A DNA stretch of 64,000 nucleotides, taken from assembly GCA_035532295.1 (NCBI GenBank), contig DATKRH010000062.1:18099-82098 (forward strand). Reading direction: 5' to 3'. The position numbers and the translations under genes are program-made. The notes beneath the pieces are model-generated. The model had not been told where the DNA came from. It saw nothing but the letters and a program-made list of their open reading frames with translations, and ran no database searches. Each line of letters opens with the position of its first letter. Position 1 is the stretch's first letter. Source of the DNA: DASUBV01 sp035532295. GTDB taxonomy: Bacteria > Actinomycetota > Actinomycetes > Streptosporangiales > Streptosporangiaceae. This document shows positions 16,386 through 23,947 of the stretch, one piece after another.

Positions 16386-18974
16386 ATGGCGGTCATGGCC
16401 AGACGCACCACGACAACTCCGCCGCCGGAGGACTTTGAAGAGAACATCGTTGACATCGATGTCACCGATGAGATGCGCGGCAGCTTCCTCGAGTACGCCT
16501 ACTCGGTGATCTACCAGCGCGCCCTCCCGGATGCGCGGGACGGGCTCAAGCCCGTGCAGCGCCGGATCCTCTACCAGATGAGCGAGATGGGCCTGCGGCC
16601 CGATCGCGCGCACGTCAAGTGCGCTCGCGTGGTCGGCGAGGTGATGGGCCGCCTGCACCCGCACGGGGACGGCGCCATCTACGATGCGCTGGTCCGGATG
16701 GCGCAGCCGTTCGCGATGCGGCTGCCGCTCATCGACGGGCACGGCAACTTCGGCTCACTCGGCGGCGACGACGCACCCGCGGCGATGCGCTATACGGAGG
16801 CCCGGCTGTCCGCGGCGGCGATAGAGATGACGGCCTCGCTCGACGAGGACACTGTCGATTTCATCCCTAACTACGACGGTCAGGACGTCCAGCCCGACGT
16901 GCTCCCGGCCGCCCTCCCGAACCTCCTGGTCAACGGGGCGTCCGGGATCGCCGTCGGGATGGCCACCAACATGGCCCCGCACAACCTCGGCGAGGTCGTA
17001 GCCGCCGCTCGCCACCTCATCGCGCACCCGGACGCCGACCTCGAGACGCTGATGCGGTTCGTGCCCGGCCCGGACCTGCCTACCGGCGGCAAGATCGTCG
17101 GCCTGGACGGGATCAGGGACGCCTATCAGTGCGGCCGCGGGATCTTCCGCACGAGGGCCGCGGCGCGGATCGAGAAGATCACCCCGCGGCGGACCGGGAT
17201 CGTCGTCACCGAACTGCCTTACGGCGTCGGGCCCGAGAAGGTCATCGCCCGGATCAAGGACCTGGTCCAGGCCAAGAAGCTGAACGGCATCGCTGACCTC
17301 AAGGACCTGACCGACCGGCACCGTGGCCTGCACCTGGTGATCGAGGTACGCAACGGCTTCGTGCCCGAGGCCGTGCTCGACGAGCTGTACCGGCTCACCC
17401 CGATGGAAGAGACGTTCGGCATCAACAACGTGGCCCTCGTGGACGGCCAGCCGCGCGTCCTGGGACTGCGCGAGCTACTGCAGATCTACGTCGCCCACCG
17501 GATCGAGGTCGTGCGGCGCCGGACCGCCTACCGGCGCGCCAAGCGCACGGACCGGCTGCACCTGGTCGACGGCCTGATCATCGCGCTGCTCAACATCGAC
17601 GAGGTCATCCAGGTCATCCGGACCAGCGACGACGCGGCGGCCGCCAGGGACCGGCTGATGTCCGTCTTCGAGCTGACGCAGATCCAGGCGCAGTACATCC
17701 TCGATACCCCGCTGCGCCGGCTGACCCGGTTCGACAAGCTGGAGCTGGAGCGGGAGCGCGAGACGCTGCAGGCCGAGATCGCCGAGCTGACCGCGATCCT
17801 GGAGTCGGAGTCCCGGCTGCGCGAGGTCGTCTCGGACGAGCTGGCCAGCGTGAGCGAGCGGTTCGCCACGCCGCGGCGGACCGTGCTGCTCGAAGGCAGC
17901 GGGGCGACCCGGACCGCGGCGGTGCCGCTGGAGGTCGCCGACGACCCGTGCACGGTGCTGCTGTCCTCGGCCGGCCTGCTCGCCCGGACGGCGGCAGGCT
18001 CGCCCGCCAGCCAGGAGGCGCTCCCGCTGGACGGCGCGCCCGACGGCGCCGGGCGCCGGCCCCGGGAAAGCGCCCGGACCAGCAGGCCCCAGCGCGCGGC
18101 ACACGATGTCATCACCGGTACGGTCGAGTCGACGGCACGGGGCACGATCGGGGTGGTCACCTCCCATGGCCGGCTGATCAGGCTCGGCGTGCTGGAGCTG
18201 CCCGCCCTGCCGCCGAGCGCCCACTCCCCCGGCCTGTCGGGCGGCGCCCCGATCAGCGAGTTCATCTCGACCGAGCCGGGCGAGACCGTCGTAGGGCTGG
18301 TCGCGGCCGACGGCGCCGGGCTGGCGCTGGGCACCGCGCAGGGCATCGTCAAGCGGGTCGCCCCCGATTACCCGCAGAACGCCAGCGAATTCGAGGTGAT
18401 CTCGCTGAAGGACGGGGACCGGGTCGTCGGCGCCGTCCAGCTCGCGGACGAGCGTCATGAGCTGGTCTTTATCACCAGCGACGCGCAGTTGCTGCGCTTC
18501 ACCGCGGAAACCGTACGGTCGCAGGGACGAGCGGCCGGCGGCATGGCGGGAATCCGGCTGTCGCCGCGGGCCAGCGTGGTCTGGTTCGGCGCGGTCGACC
18601 CGGCCGCGCCGCCGGGCAGCGATGCGCCCGGCGACGGGCAGGCCGGGGCGGCCGCCGGGGTCCCGGTGGTGGTGACCGTCGCCGGGTCGGCGGGCGCGCT
18701 GCCGGGCACCACCGCGGCCACGGTCAAGGTCACGCCGTATGCGGAGTTCCCCCCGAAGGGCCGGGCCACCGGCGGGGTCCGCTGTCATCGCTTCCTCAAG
18801 GGCGAGGACGCTCTGGTCCTGGCCTGGGCCGGGCCTGGTCCAGCGCGGGGCGCCACCGAGGCCGGGACGCCGGTCGAGCTGCCGCCCGCCGAAGGCCGCC
18901 GAGACGGCTCGGGCGAGCGGGTACGCCAGCCGGTCGCCGCGATCGGCGGCACCGCGCCCCCCGGCCTGACCTAG
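16386..18974 (+). CDS. parC: DNA topoisomerase IV subunit A, ParC
   Basis: 862-aa type IIA topoisomerase subunit that cleaves and rejoins DNA during chromosome decatenation. The active-site Tyr is in AAMRYTEARL (about residue 138). The winged-helix region includes LKPVQRRILYQMSEMGL, and the C-terminal beta-pinwheel carries only a degenerate GyrA-box-like SQGRAAGGMAG, favouring ParC over GyrA. The quinolone pocket reads HPHGDGAIYDALVRM, with Gly where E. coli GyrA/ParC have Ser83/Ser80. Pairing with parE at 49119 supports the call. Its stop overlaps the convergent hpgT stop in the sequence CTAG. Confidence 0.93.
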   Translation: MAVMARRTTTTPPPEDFEENIVDIDVTDEMRGSFLEYAYSVIYQRALPDARDGLKPVQRRILYQMSEMGLRPDRAHVKCARVVGEVMGRLHPHGDGAIYDALVRMAQPFAMRLPLIDGHGNFGSLGGDDAPAAMRYTEARLSAAAIEMTASLDEDTVDFIPNYDGQDVQPDVLPAALPNLLVNGASGIAVGMATNMAPHNLGEVVAAARHLIAHPDADLETLMRFVPGPDLPTGGKIVGLDGIRDAYQCGRGIFRTRAAARIEKITPRRTGIVVTELPYGVGPEKVIARIKDLVQAKKLNGIADLKDLTDRHRGLHLVIEVRNGFVPEAVLDELYRLTPMEETFGINNVALVDGQPRVLGLRELLQIYVAHRIEVVRRRTAYRRAKRTDRLHLVDGLIIALLNIDEVIQVIRTSDDAAAARDRLMSVFELTQIQAQYILDTPLRRLTRFDKLELERERETLQAEIAELTAILESESRLREVVSDELASVSERFATPRRTVLLEGSGATRTAAVPLEVADDPCTVLLSSAGLLARTAAGSPASQEALPLDGAPDGAGRRPRESARTSRPQRAAHDVITGTVESTARGTIGVVTSHGRLIRLGVLELPALPPSAHSPGLSGGAPISEFISTEPGETVVGLVAADGAGLALGTAQGIVKRVAPDYPQNASEFEVISLKDGDRVVGAVQLADERHELVFITSDAQLLRFTAETVRSQGRAAGGMAGIRLSPRASVVWFGAVDPAAPPGSDAPGDGQAGAAAGVPVVVTVAGSAGALPGTTAATVKVTPYAEFPPKGRATGGVRCHRFLKGEDALVLAWAGPGPARGATEAGTPVELPPAEGRRDGSGERVRQPVAAIGGTAPPGLT

Positions 18975-20308
18975 TCGCCCGCCGCGGCGCGGGACCGGGG
19001 ATCGGCGACCAGGGCGGCGAAGCGGTTCAGCCCGGTCTCGATCAGCTCCGCGGTCAGCTGGCTGCAGGCCAGGCGGGCCTGGTAACGGCCCCCGTTGCCG
19101 TCATAGAAGTGGCCCATGGGTGTCCACAGCACGCCGTGCTGGCGGGCCGAGAACTCCAGCAGCTCGTCGTCGGCCGGGAAGGGCAGGGTGACGACGACGA
19201 AGAAGCCGCCCGACGGCGAGTTCCAGGTCACCCGGCCGGGCCCGCCCGGGTCCGGGAACCGGCTGGCCAGCCCGGCCAGCAGCTGGCGGCGGTTGCTGCC
19301 GTACACGGCCGTCTCCCGCTGGTTGGCCCGGGTCAGGCTGCAGTCATGGGCCAGCAGCTTGCCGCCGACGATGGCCTGGGCCACCGGGGAGGTATTGACC
19401 GTGAGCATGCTCTTGATCTTGGACAGGTGATCGGCCAGCAGCGTGACGCCGCCGTCGGAGTCCGCTACCCGCTGGTCGGCGACGGCATAACCGACCCGGG
19501 CGCCCGGAAAACCGGTCTTGGCGAAGGAGCCCAGGTAGACGACCTGACGAGCGGTGTCGAGGGACTTGAGCGTCGGCAGCTGAGCGCCGTCGTGAAACGT
19601 GCCGTAGGGGTTGTCCTCCAGGAGCAGGATCTGCTCCCGGGCGGCCAGTTCCAGCAGTCGGTGGCGGAGCGGGACGGACAGGCTGGTCCCGGACGGGTTC
19701 GCGAAGTCGGGCATCACGTAGCAGGCCCGGGGCCGGAGCCCGGCGTCCCTGGCCCGGCTCGCCTGGGCGGCCAGGTCGGCGAAGTCGACGCCCGTCGGCC
19801 CGCTGCGCACGGGCCAGACGGGCAGGTCGGCCAGGCGCGCCGCGCCGGTCAGGCCCACATACGTCGGCGATACCGCCAGCAGCACATCCCGCTCGTCCGC
19901 GCGCAGCGCGCGGAGCACGATGAACATCGCCTCCTGGCAGCCGACGGTGACCACGATCGCCTCGGCATCGGCCTCGATTCCCTCATCCGTGGCGAGCTGC
20001 CTGGCGATCAGCTCGTTGATGATCCCCTTGGTCCGGCCGTACTGAAACAGGGTCTGGCTGACCTGCTCTTTGCTCAGTCCGCGGGTGTCGTGCAGGTAGC
20101 GGCAGTAGTCGTCGATGTACTCGTGGATCAGCGCGATGTCGAAGAATTCCTCGGTCGGCCGCCCGGAGGCGAAGGACACGGCGTCGGGGTACCGCCCGCC
20201 GACCTCGTTCAGGAAGTTCATGGATTCCAGCGCGGGATCCTCCAGCGAGGCGTGCAAGGTCGAGGCGACCAGGTCGCAGTCTCGCGGGTCCGCGCCCCCC
20301 GCGGCCAT
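18971..20308 (-). CDS. hpgT: PLP aminotransferase, HpgT-like (4-hydroxyphenylglycine formation)
   Basis: Fold-type I PLP aminotransferase, 445 aa. YLGSFAKTGFPGARVGY holds the cofactor Lys, VMPDFANPSGTSLS the Asn contact and EDNPYGTF the Tyr contact. In glycopeptide pathways HpgT converts 4-hydroxyphenylglyoxylate to L-4-hydroxyphenylglycine using Tyr as amino donor, regenerating 4-hydroxyphenylpyruvate. That role is inferred from coupling to the Hmo gene and the presence of HmaS in the cluster. The frame is open far upstream, but the ATG at 20308 shares its A with the hmo stop (TGATG), so coupled translation fixes the start. It is the left-most gene of the cluster, end-to-end with parC. Confidence 0.82.
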   Translation of the reverse strand: MAAGGADPRDCDLVASTLHASLEDPALESMNFLNEVGGRYPDAVSFASGRPTEEFFDIALIHEYIDDYCRYLHDTRGLSKEQVSQTLFQYGRTKGIINELIARQLATDEGIEADAEAIVVTVGCQEAMFIVLRALRADERDVLLAVSPTYVGLTGAARLADLPVWPVRSGPTGVDFADLAAQASRARDAGLRPRACYVMPDFANPSGTSLSVPLRHRLLELAAREQILLLEDNPYGTFHDGAQLPTLKSLDTARQVVYLGSFAKTGFPGARVGYAVADQRVADSDGGVTLLADHLSKIKSMLTVNTSPVAQAIVGGKLLAHDCSLTRANQRETAVYGSNRRQLLAGLASRFPDPGGPGRVTWNSPSGGFFVVVTLPFPADDELLEFSARQHGVLWTPMGHFYDGNGGRYQARLACSQLTAELIETGLNRFAALVADPRSRAAAGD

Positions 20309-21468
20309 CAGCGACCCCCTCCGGCCGTCCGCAGCGCGGCGGCGGAGGCGACGTCCGGACAGCCCGCCAGCATCATGGCGCTCTGGAGTTCCTCCTGAAG
20401 CAGGCCGATCAGCTGACGCGCGCCGCTCGCACCGCCGCGCGCCAGGCCCCAGAGCGCCGGCCGGCCCAGGAGCACGCCCGATGCCCCCAGGGCCAGGGCC
20501 CGGAGCACGTCGGTACCGCTGCGAATCCCGCTGTCCAGGATGACCTCGCAGCGCCCGCCGACCGCCGCGCAGACGTCGGGCAGGGCCGTGATGCTCGGCG
20601 CCGCGCCATCCAGTTGCCGTCCGCCGTGGTTGGAGACCACCAGCCCGTCGACGCCCAGGTCCGCGGCCCGCCGGGCATCGCCGGGGTCCAGGACTCCCTT
20701 CAGGATCAGCGGGAGGGCGCTGCGCTCGCGCAGCCACTCGATATCTGGCCAGCTCAGTGAGGGGTCGAAGATTGCGGCCGTGTGCCGGGCCACCGCCGAG
20801 GCGCCCGGCACGCTGGCGTGCCCGGCCATCGCCTGGCCGGTCTCGAGATTGGCGGCCGTAACGCCCGGCGGGAACGCGAAGCCGTTGCGAAGATCCCGGA
20901 GCCTGCGGCCCATCCGGGGCACGTCCACCGTCAGCATCAGGCCGCGGCAGCCGGCCTGCTCGGCACGCCGCACCAGTTCCGCGGTGAGGTCCCGGTCGCG
21001 GAGCCAGTACAGCTGCAGCCAGATGTCCCCGCCGATCGCGGCGATCTGCTCGATCGGGTAGCTGCTCAGCATGCCCGCCGTGAACGGGATGCCCGCCGCC
21101 AGGGCGGCCCGGGCGAGTCCTAGCTCGCCGTCGGCGTGCACCAGGCGCTGGTAGGCCATCGGCGCGATCGCGACCGGCATGGCGGCGGGACCGCCCAGGA
21201 ACTGGGCCCTGGTGCTGCAGGCCGAGACGTCGGTGAGCACCCGAGGCAGGAGATACACCTGATCCAGGGCGGCCCGGTTGGCCGCGAGCGTCAGTTCCGC
21301 GCCGCTGCCCCCGGCGACGAAGTCCCAGATCTCTGGCGGCAGGCTCGCGGCCGCGAGCGGCTCGGCCTCCGGCAGGGACAGCGGCACGGCCGCCGCCCGC
21401 CCGGCCTCCTGATGATCATCATCGCCGCGGACACGTAGCCCGCCACCTCGGGATTCTTCCCAGAGCAT
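20308..21468 (-). CDS. hmo: FMN-dependent alpha-hydroxy-acid oxidase, Hmo-like
   Basis: 386-aa TIM-barrel FMN oxidase of the lactate/mandelate/glycolate family. The catalytic His and Arg are in VVSNHGGRQLDGAAPS. The FMN phosphate site is ILDSGIRSGTDVLRALALGA, followed by VLLGRPALWGLA; LMLTVDVPRMGRRLRDLRNG is the loop-4 region. In hydroxyphenylglycine pathways Hmo oxidises 4-hydroxymandelate to 4-hydroxyphenylglyoxylate. I chose the ATG at 21468 because AAGGGAG lies about 8 bases upstream. It forms a two-gene operon with hpgT and is divergent from the DUF3050 gene. The specific substrate follows from HmaS elsewhere in the cluster. Confidence 0.85.
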   Translation of the reverse strand: MLWEESRGGGLRVRGDDDHQEAGRAAAVPLSLPEAEPLAAASLPPEIWDFVAGGSGAELTLAANRAALDQVYLLPRVLTDVSACSTRAQFLGGPAAMPVAIAPMAYQRLVHADGELGLARAALAAGIPFTAGMLSSYPIEQIAAIGGDIWLQLYWLRDRDLTAELVRRAEQAGCRGLMLTVDVPRMGRRLRDLRNGFAFPPGVTAANLETGQAMAGHASVPGASAVARHTAAIFDPSLSWPDIEWLRERSALPLILKGVLDPGDARRAADLGVDGLVVSNHGGRQLDGAAPSITALPDVCAAVGGRCEVILDSGIRSGTDVLRALALGASGVLLGRPALWGLARGGASGARQLIGLLQEELQSAMMLAGCPDVASAAALRTAGGGR

Positions 21469-21613
21469 TGCCAGCTCTCCCTTCCGACGCCCTACTCTCA
21501 TCCTTTCCTGGAGTCACATTTTTCGCAATATTCAGCTCTATACGCTCTGGCGACGTCGTCCTACAGTGTGGAAATAGACCAATGTCAAGTCTGCGACGTG
21601 GGAGGAAATCGGT

Positions 21614-22414
21614 ATGTCACGTTACGAGTGGGGCGAGGAAAATCCGGGTGTAGCGCGGCTCAAGGCGGCCGTAGACCCGGCGCGTCACCGCGTGATCAGT
21701 CACCCGATGTATCGCAGCCTGGACAGCCTGGGACCGGTCCTGACATTCATGGAGCATCACGTCTTCGCCGTCTGGGACTTCATGTCCCTGCTTAAGTCAC
21801 TGCAGCGCTCCCTGACGTGCGTGCAGGTGCCGTGGGTGCCGACCGGGCCGACGGGAAGCCGGCGGCTGATCAACGACATCGTCCTGGTCGAGGAGAGCGA
21901 CGAGCTCGGCAACGGCTTCATCAGCCACTTCGAACTGTACCTGCAGGGCATGACCCAGGCCGGCGCGGACCGGTCCGGGATCGACGCCTTCATCGGCTTA
22001 GTGCGGGAGGGCAGGGCGGTGCCCGCCGCCCTGAAGGAGGCCGCAGTCCCGGTGCCCGCTGCCGACTTCACGGCGATGACCTGGGAATTTATCGAGAACG
22101 CCCCCACGCACTGCCAGGCCGCGGCCTTCGCGTTCGGCCGCGAGGACCTGATCCCCGACATGTTCGACAAGGTGGTGGCGGTCAACCGGGAACTGGGCAA
22201 CCAGCTGTCCACCTTCGTCGACTACCTGGAACGCCACATCCAGGTCGACGCCGAGGAGCACACGCCGATGGCCATGCAGATGCTGGCCGATCTCTGCGGA
22301 GACGATGCCGAGAAGTGGCGCGAGTGCGAGGAGACCGTCAATACCGCCCTCGCCGCCCGGAACAGTCTATGGGACGGGATCCTCGCCGCCATTGAGGCGG
22401 GTCGCCCGCATTAG
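21614..22414 (+). CDS. DUF3050 family haem-oxygenase-like putative diiron oxidase
   Basis: 266-aa helical protein of the DUF3050 family, which shares the haem-oxygenase-like fold used by non-haem diiron oxidases/oxygenases (relatives act in N-oxygenation, C-C cleavage or desaturation). Candidate metal ligands are in FMEHHVFAVWDF (about residues 38-49), EESDELGNGFISHFELY (about 93-109) and YLERHIQVDAEEHTPMA (about 206-222). A ribosome site (GGGAGGAAA) precedes the ATG. It is divergent from hmo and directly followed by the micro-ORF unit. Its reaction here is unknown; N-oxidation or oxidative tailoring of an arylglycine-derived intermediate is one possibility. Confidence 0.8.
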   Translation: MSRYEWGEENPGVARLKAAVDPARHRVISHPMYRSLDSLGPVLTFMEHHVFAVWDFMSLLKSLQRSLTCVQVPWVPTGPTGSRRLINDIVLVEESDELGNGFISHFELYLQGMTQAGADRSGIDAFIGLVREGRAVPAALKEAAVPVPAADFTAMTWEFIENAPTHCQAAAFAFGREDLIPDMFDKVVAVNRELGNQLSTFVDYLERHIQVDAEEHTPMAMQMLADLCGDDAEKWRECEETVNTALAARNSLWDGILAAIEAGRPH

Positions 22415-22438
22415 CCGGTCCTTGATCCAGATTGACTG

Positions 22439-22471
22439 TTGACATTCCTGTCCGGAATGTGTTCATTAAAT
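22439..22471 (+). promoter_or_regulatory. Promoter with overlapping palindrome, micro-ORF unit 1
   Basis: A perfect TTGACA (22439-22444) is followed after 17-19 bases by the AT-rich stretch TTCATTAAAT, a plausible -10. A perfect 7-base inverted repeat, ACATTCC (22442-22448) and GGAATGT (22454-22460) with a 5-base spacer, overlaps the -35 box and spacer, where a repressor would act. It lies 24 bases after the DUF3050 stop and the only plus-strand frames downstream are two micro-ORFs. Confidence 0.55.
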
Positions 22472-22495
22472 CCAGGACTGGAAGGGAGGGACCAG

Positions 22496-22519
22496 ATGAA
22501 GGGCACGTCGCAGCTGTGA
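22496..22519 (+). CDS. Micro-ORF A, heptapeptide MKGTSQL
   Basis: Seven-codon ORF (ATG AAG GGC ACG TCG CAG CTG TGA) with a strong ribosome site AAGGGAGGG ending 5 bases before the ATG. The block around the start (GAAGGGAGGGACCAG then ATGAAGGGC) is repeated almost exactly 56 bases downstream at micro-ORF B and recognisably at micro-ORF C (41958). It sits behind its own TTGACA promoter. No co-directional gene follows: the next gene is the convergent ketosynthase. It could be a micropeptide gene, a regulatory leader or part of a small RNA. There is no homologue I recognise; expression is unproven. Confidence 0.4.
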   Translation: MKGTSQL

Positions 22520-22551
22520 TCATGATCCGGCGACGAGAAGGGAGGGAGCAG

Positions 22552-22575
22552 ATGAAGGGCGAGGCCAAGCTGTAG
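22552..22575 (+). CDS. Micro-ORF B, heptapeptide MKGEAKL
   Basis: Second seven-codon ORF (ATG AAG GGC GAG GCC AAG CTG TAG), with AAGGGAGGGA ending 5-6 bases before the ATG. The first 24 bases including the ribosome site duplicate micro-ORF A with one or two changes, while the peptide interiors differ (TSQ versus EAK) and both end in Leu. The last codons AAG CTG and TAG are the first unit of a 12-base tandem array that stays in frame, giving repeated K-L-stop-P. It probably arose by tandem duplication. Function is unknown. Confidence 0.4.
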   Translation: MKGEAKL

Positions 22576-22609
22576 CCAAAGCTGTAGCCAAAGCTGTAGC
22601 CAAAGCTGT
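22567..22609 (+). repeat. 12-base tandem repeat at the end of micro-ORF B
   Basis: Three full copies and one partial copy of AAGCTGTAGCCA. The unit is four codons long and in frame with micro-ORF B, so each copy contains the Lys-Leu-stop ending. This looks like slippage-driven duplication of the micro-ORF terminus. Confidence 0.85.
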
Positions 22610-22632
22610 CACCGAAGATAAGTGGCATTGAG

Positions 22633-22672
22633 CCGGGTCCGCCTGCATTCAGCTTGCCGCAGGCGGCCCCGG
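22633..22672. terminator. Hairpin between micro-ORF unit 1 and the ketosynthase gene
   Basis: A 14-base stem, CCGGGTCCGCCTGC (22633-22646) against GCAGGCGGCCCCGG (22659-22672), pairs except for one mismatch and has a 12-base loop. Placed between converging transcripts, it is a likely bidirectional terminator. There is no clear T-tract, as is common in actinomycetes. Confidence 0.65.
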
Positions 22673-22684
22673 GTGCTCGCCGGG

Positions 22685-23947
22685 CTAGGCCGAGCGCCGC
22701 TCACGGGTACTGGGGCGGCCCAGGACCAGGCTGATGTTGTGGCCGCCAAACCCGAACGAGTTGGACAGCGCGTAGTCGATCTCGACGCTGCGGGGCTTTT
22801 CGCGAACATGATCCAGGTCACACGCTGGGTCCGGGTCGTCCAGGTTCCAGGTCGGCGGGAGGACTCCGCGGCTGAGGGCCGCCGCGGTCACCGCCGCCTC
22901 TACCGCGCCGGAAGCGCCCAGCATGTGGCCGGTGAGGCTCTTGATCGAGCTCACCGGCGGGCTATCTCCGAATACCGCGGTGATGGCGCGCGACTCGGCG
23001 ACATCACCCAGTTTCGTGCCGGTGCCGTGCGCGTTGACGTATCCCACGTCCGGCCCGGCGATGCCGGCGTCGGCGAGGCCGCGACGCATGCACTCCGTGG
23101 AGCTAGCGCCGTCCGGGCGGGGAGTTGTCGGGTGATGGGCGTCGGTCGTGGCCCCCCAGCCGACGACATCGGCGTAGCCCGCCGCGCCGCGCGCGTCCGC
23201 ATGCGCCGGGCTCTCGAGGATCAGCACCGCCGCCCCCTCGGCCAGCACGAAGCCGTTGCGCCGCAGGTCGAACGGCCGGCTGGCGGCGGTCGGGTCGTCC
23301 CAGTCGTGCGCCAGCGCCCAGGCATTGCCGAACGCGTCAAAGAACGTCGGGAATAGCTGCGCCTCGCTGGCCCCGCACACCACGATGTCGGCATCGCCGC
23401 CGCGGATCAGGCGCAGCGCTTCGCCGATGGACTGAGCGCCGGCCGCGCAGGCCGTCCCGATCGTCGAGCTGTAACCCTGGATGCCATGTTTGATCGCGAT
23501 ATAGGCGGAGCCCATGCCCGGCAGCATCCCGGCGAGCAGGTACGGGCTCACGCCGACACGGCCGCGGCGATCCCGGGCCAGGGTGTTCCTCTCCAGTAAG
23601 GCGAAGCCGCCCACGCCGGAGACGATGACGCCGGCCCGGTACGGATCGACGTCGCGGCCGACGGCGAGCCCCGCGTCGGCCAGTGCGCTGTCCGCCGCGG
23701 CCAGGGCCATCACGACGAAGCGGTCCACCGTGCGGGCCTGCGCCCGGGGCAGGACCGTGGTGGGGTCGATCTCCGGGCCGATGCCGGCCACCTGCGCGAC
23801 CTCGTCCAGGGGATGTCCCGCGGGCGGCTTGCGCAGCCCGGACCGGCCCGTGCACACGGCATCGAACACGCTGGGCAGATCGCTGCCGACCGGCGTCACC
23901 AGCCCGATGCCGGTGATAACGGCGCTGCGGCGGCCAGGGACGCTCAC
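22685..23947 (-). CDS. Beta-ketoacyl-ACP synthase, FabF-like (intact C-H-H)
   Basis: 420-aa KAS I/II thiolase-fold enzyme for decarboxylative C-C bond formation. All catalytic residues are present: Cys in GTACAAGAQSIGEALRL (about residue 167), His in YVNAHGTGTKLGD (about 305) and Lys/His in SIKSLTGHMLGASGAVEA (about 335-340). Its C-terminal NSFGFGGHN is canonical. The start overlaps the adenylate ligase stop by 4 nt, giving the operon ACP, ligase, KS. It is the only ketosynthase of the cluster with a full conventional triad, so it is the best candidate for real chain extension. No acyltransferase is nearby, so malonyl-ACP would come from primary metabolism. Confidence 0.88.
   Translation of the reverse strand: MSVPGRRSAVITGIGLVTPVGSDLPSVFDAVCTGRSGLRKPPAGHPLDEVAQVAGIGPEIDPTTVLPRAQARTVDRFVVMALAAADSALADAGLAVGRDVDPYRAGVIVSGVGGFALLERNTLARDRRGRVGVSPYLLAGMLPGMGSAYIAIKHGIQGYSSTIGTACAAGAQSIGEALRLIRGGDADIVVCGASEAQLFPTFFDAFGNAWALAHDWDDPTAASRPFDLRRNGFVLAEGAAVLILESPAHADARGAAGYADVVGWGATTDAHHPTTPRPDGASSTECMRRGLADAGIAGPDVGYVNAHGTGTKLGDVAESRAITAVFGDSPPVSSIKSLTGHMLGASGAVEAAVTAAALSRGVLPPTWNLDDPDPACDLDHVREKPRSVEIDYALSNSFGFGGHNISLVLGRPSTRERRSA

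Noticed and set aside
17475..18788. 437-codon minus-strand open frame inside parC
   Set aside because: Shadow of parC; no recognisable motif.
22567..22609. Short tandem array considered as a CRISPR or integration site
   Set aside because: Direct 12-base units with no spacers and no cas or integrase genes; in-frame slippage repeat explains it.
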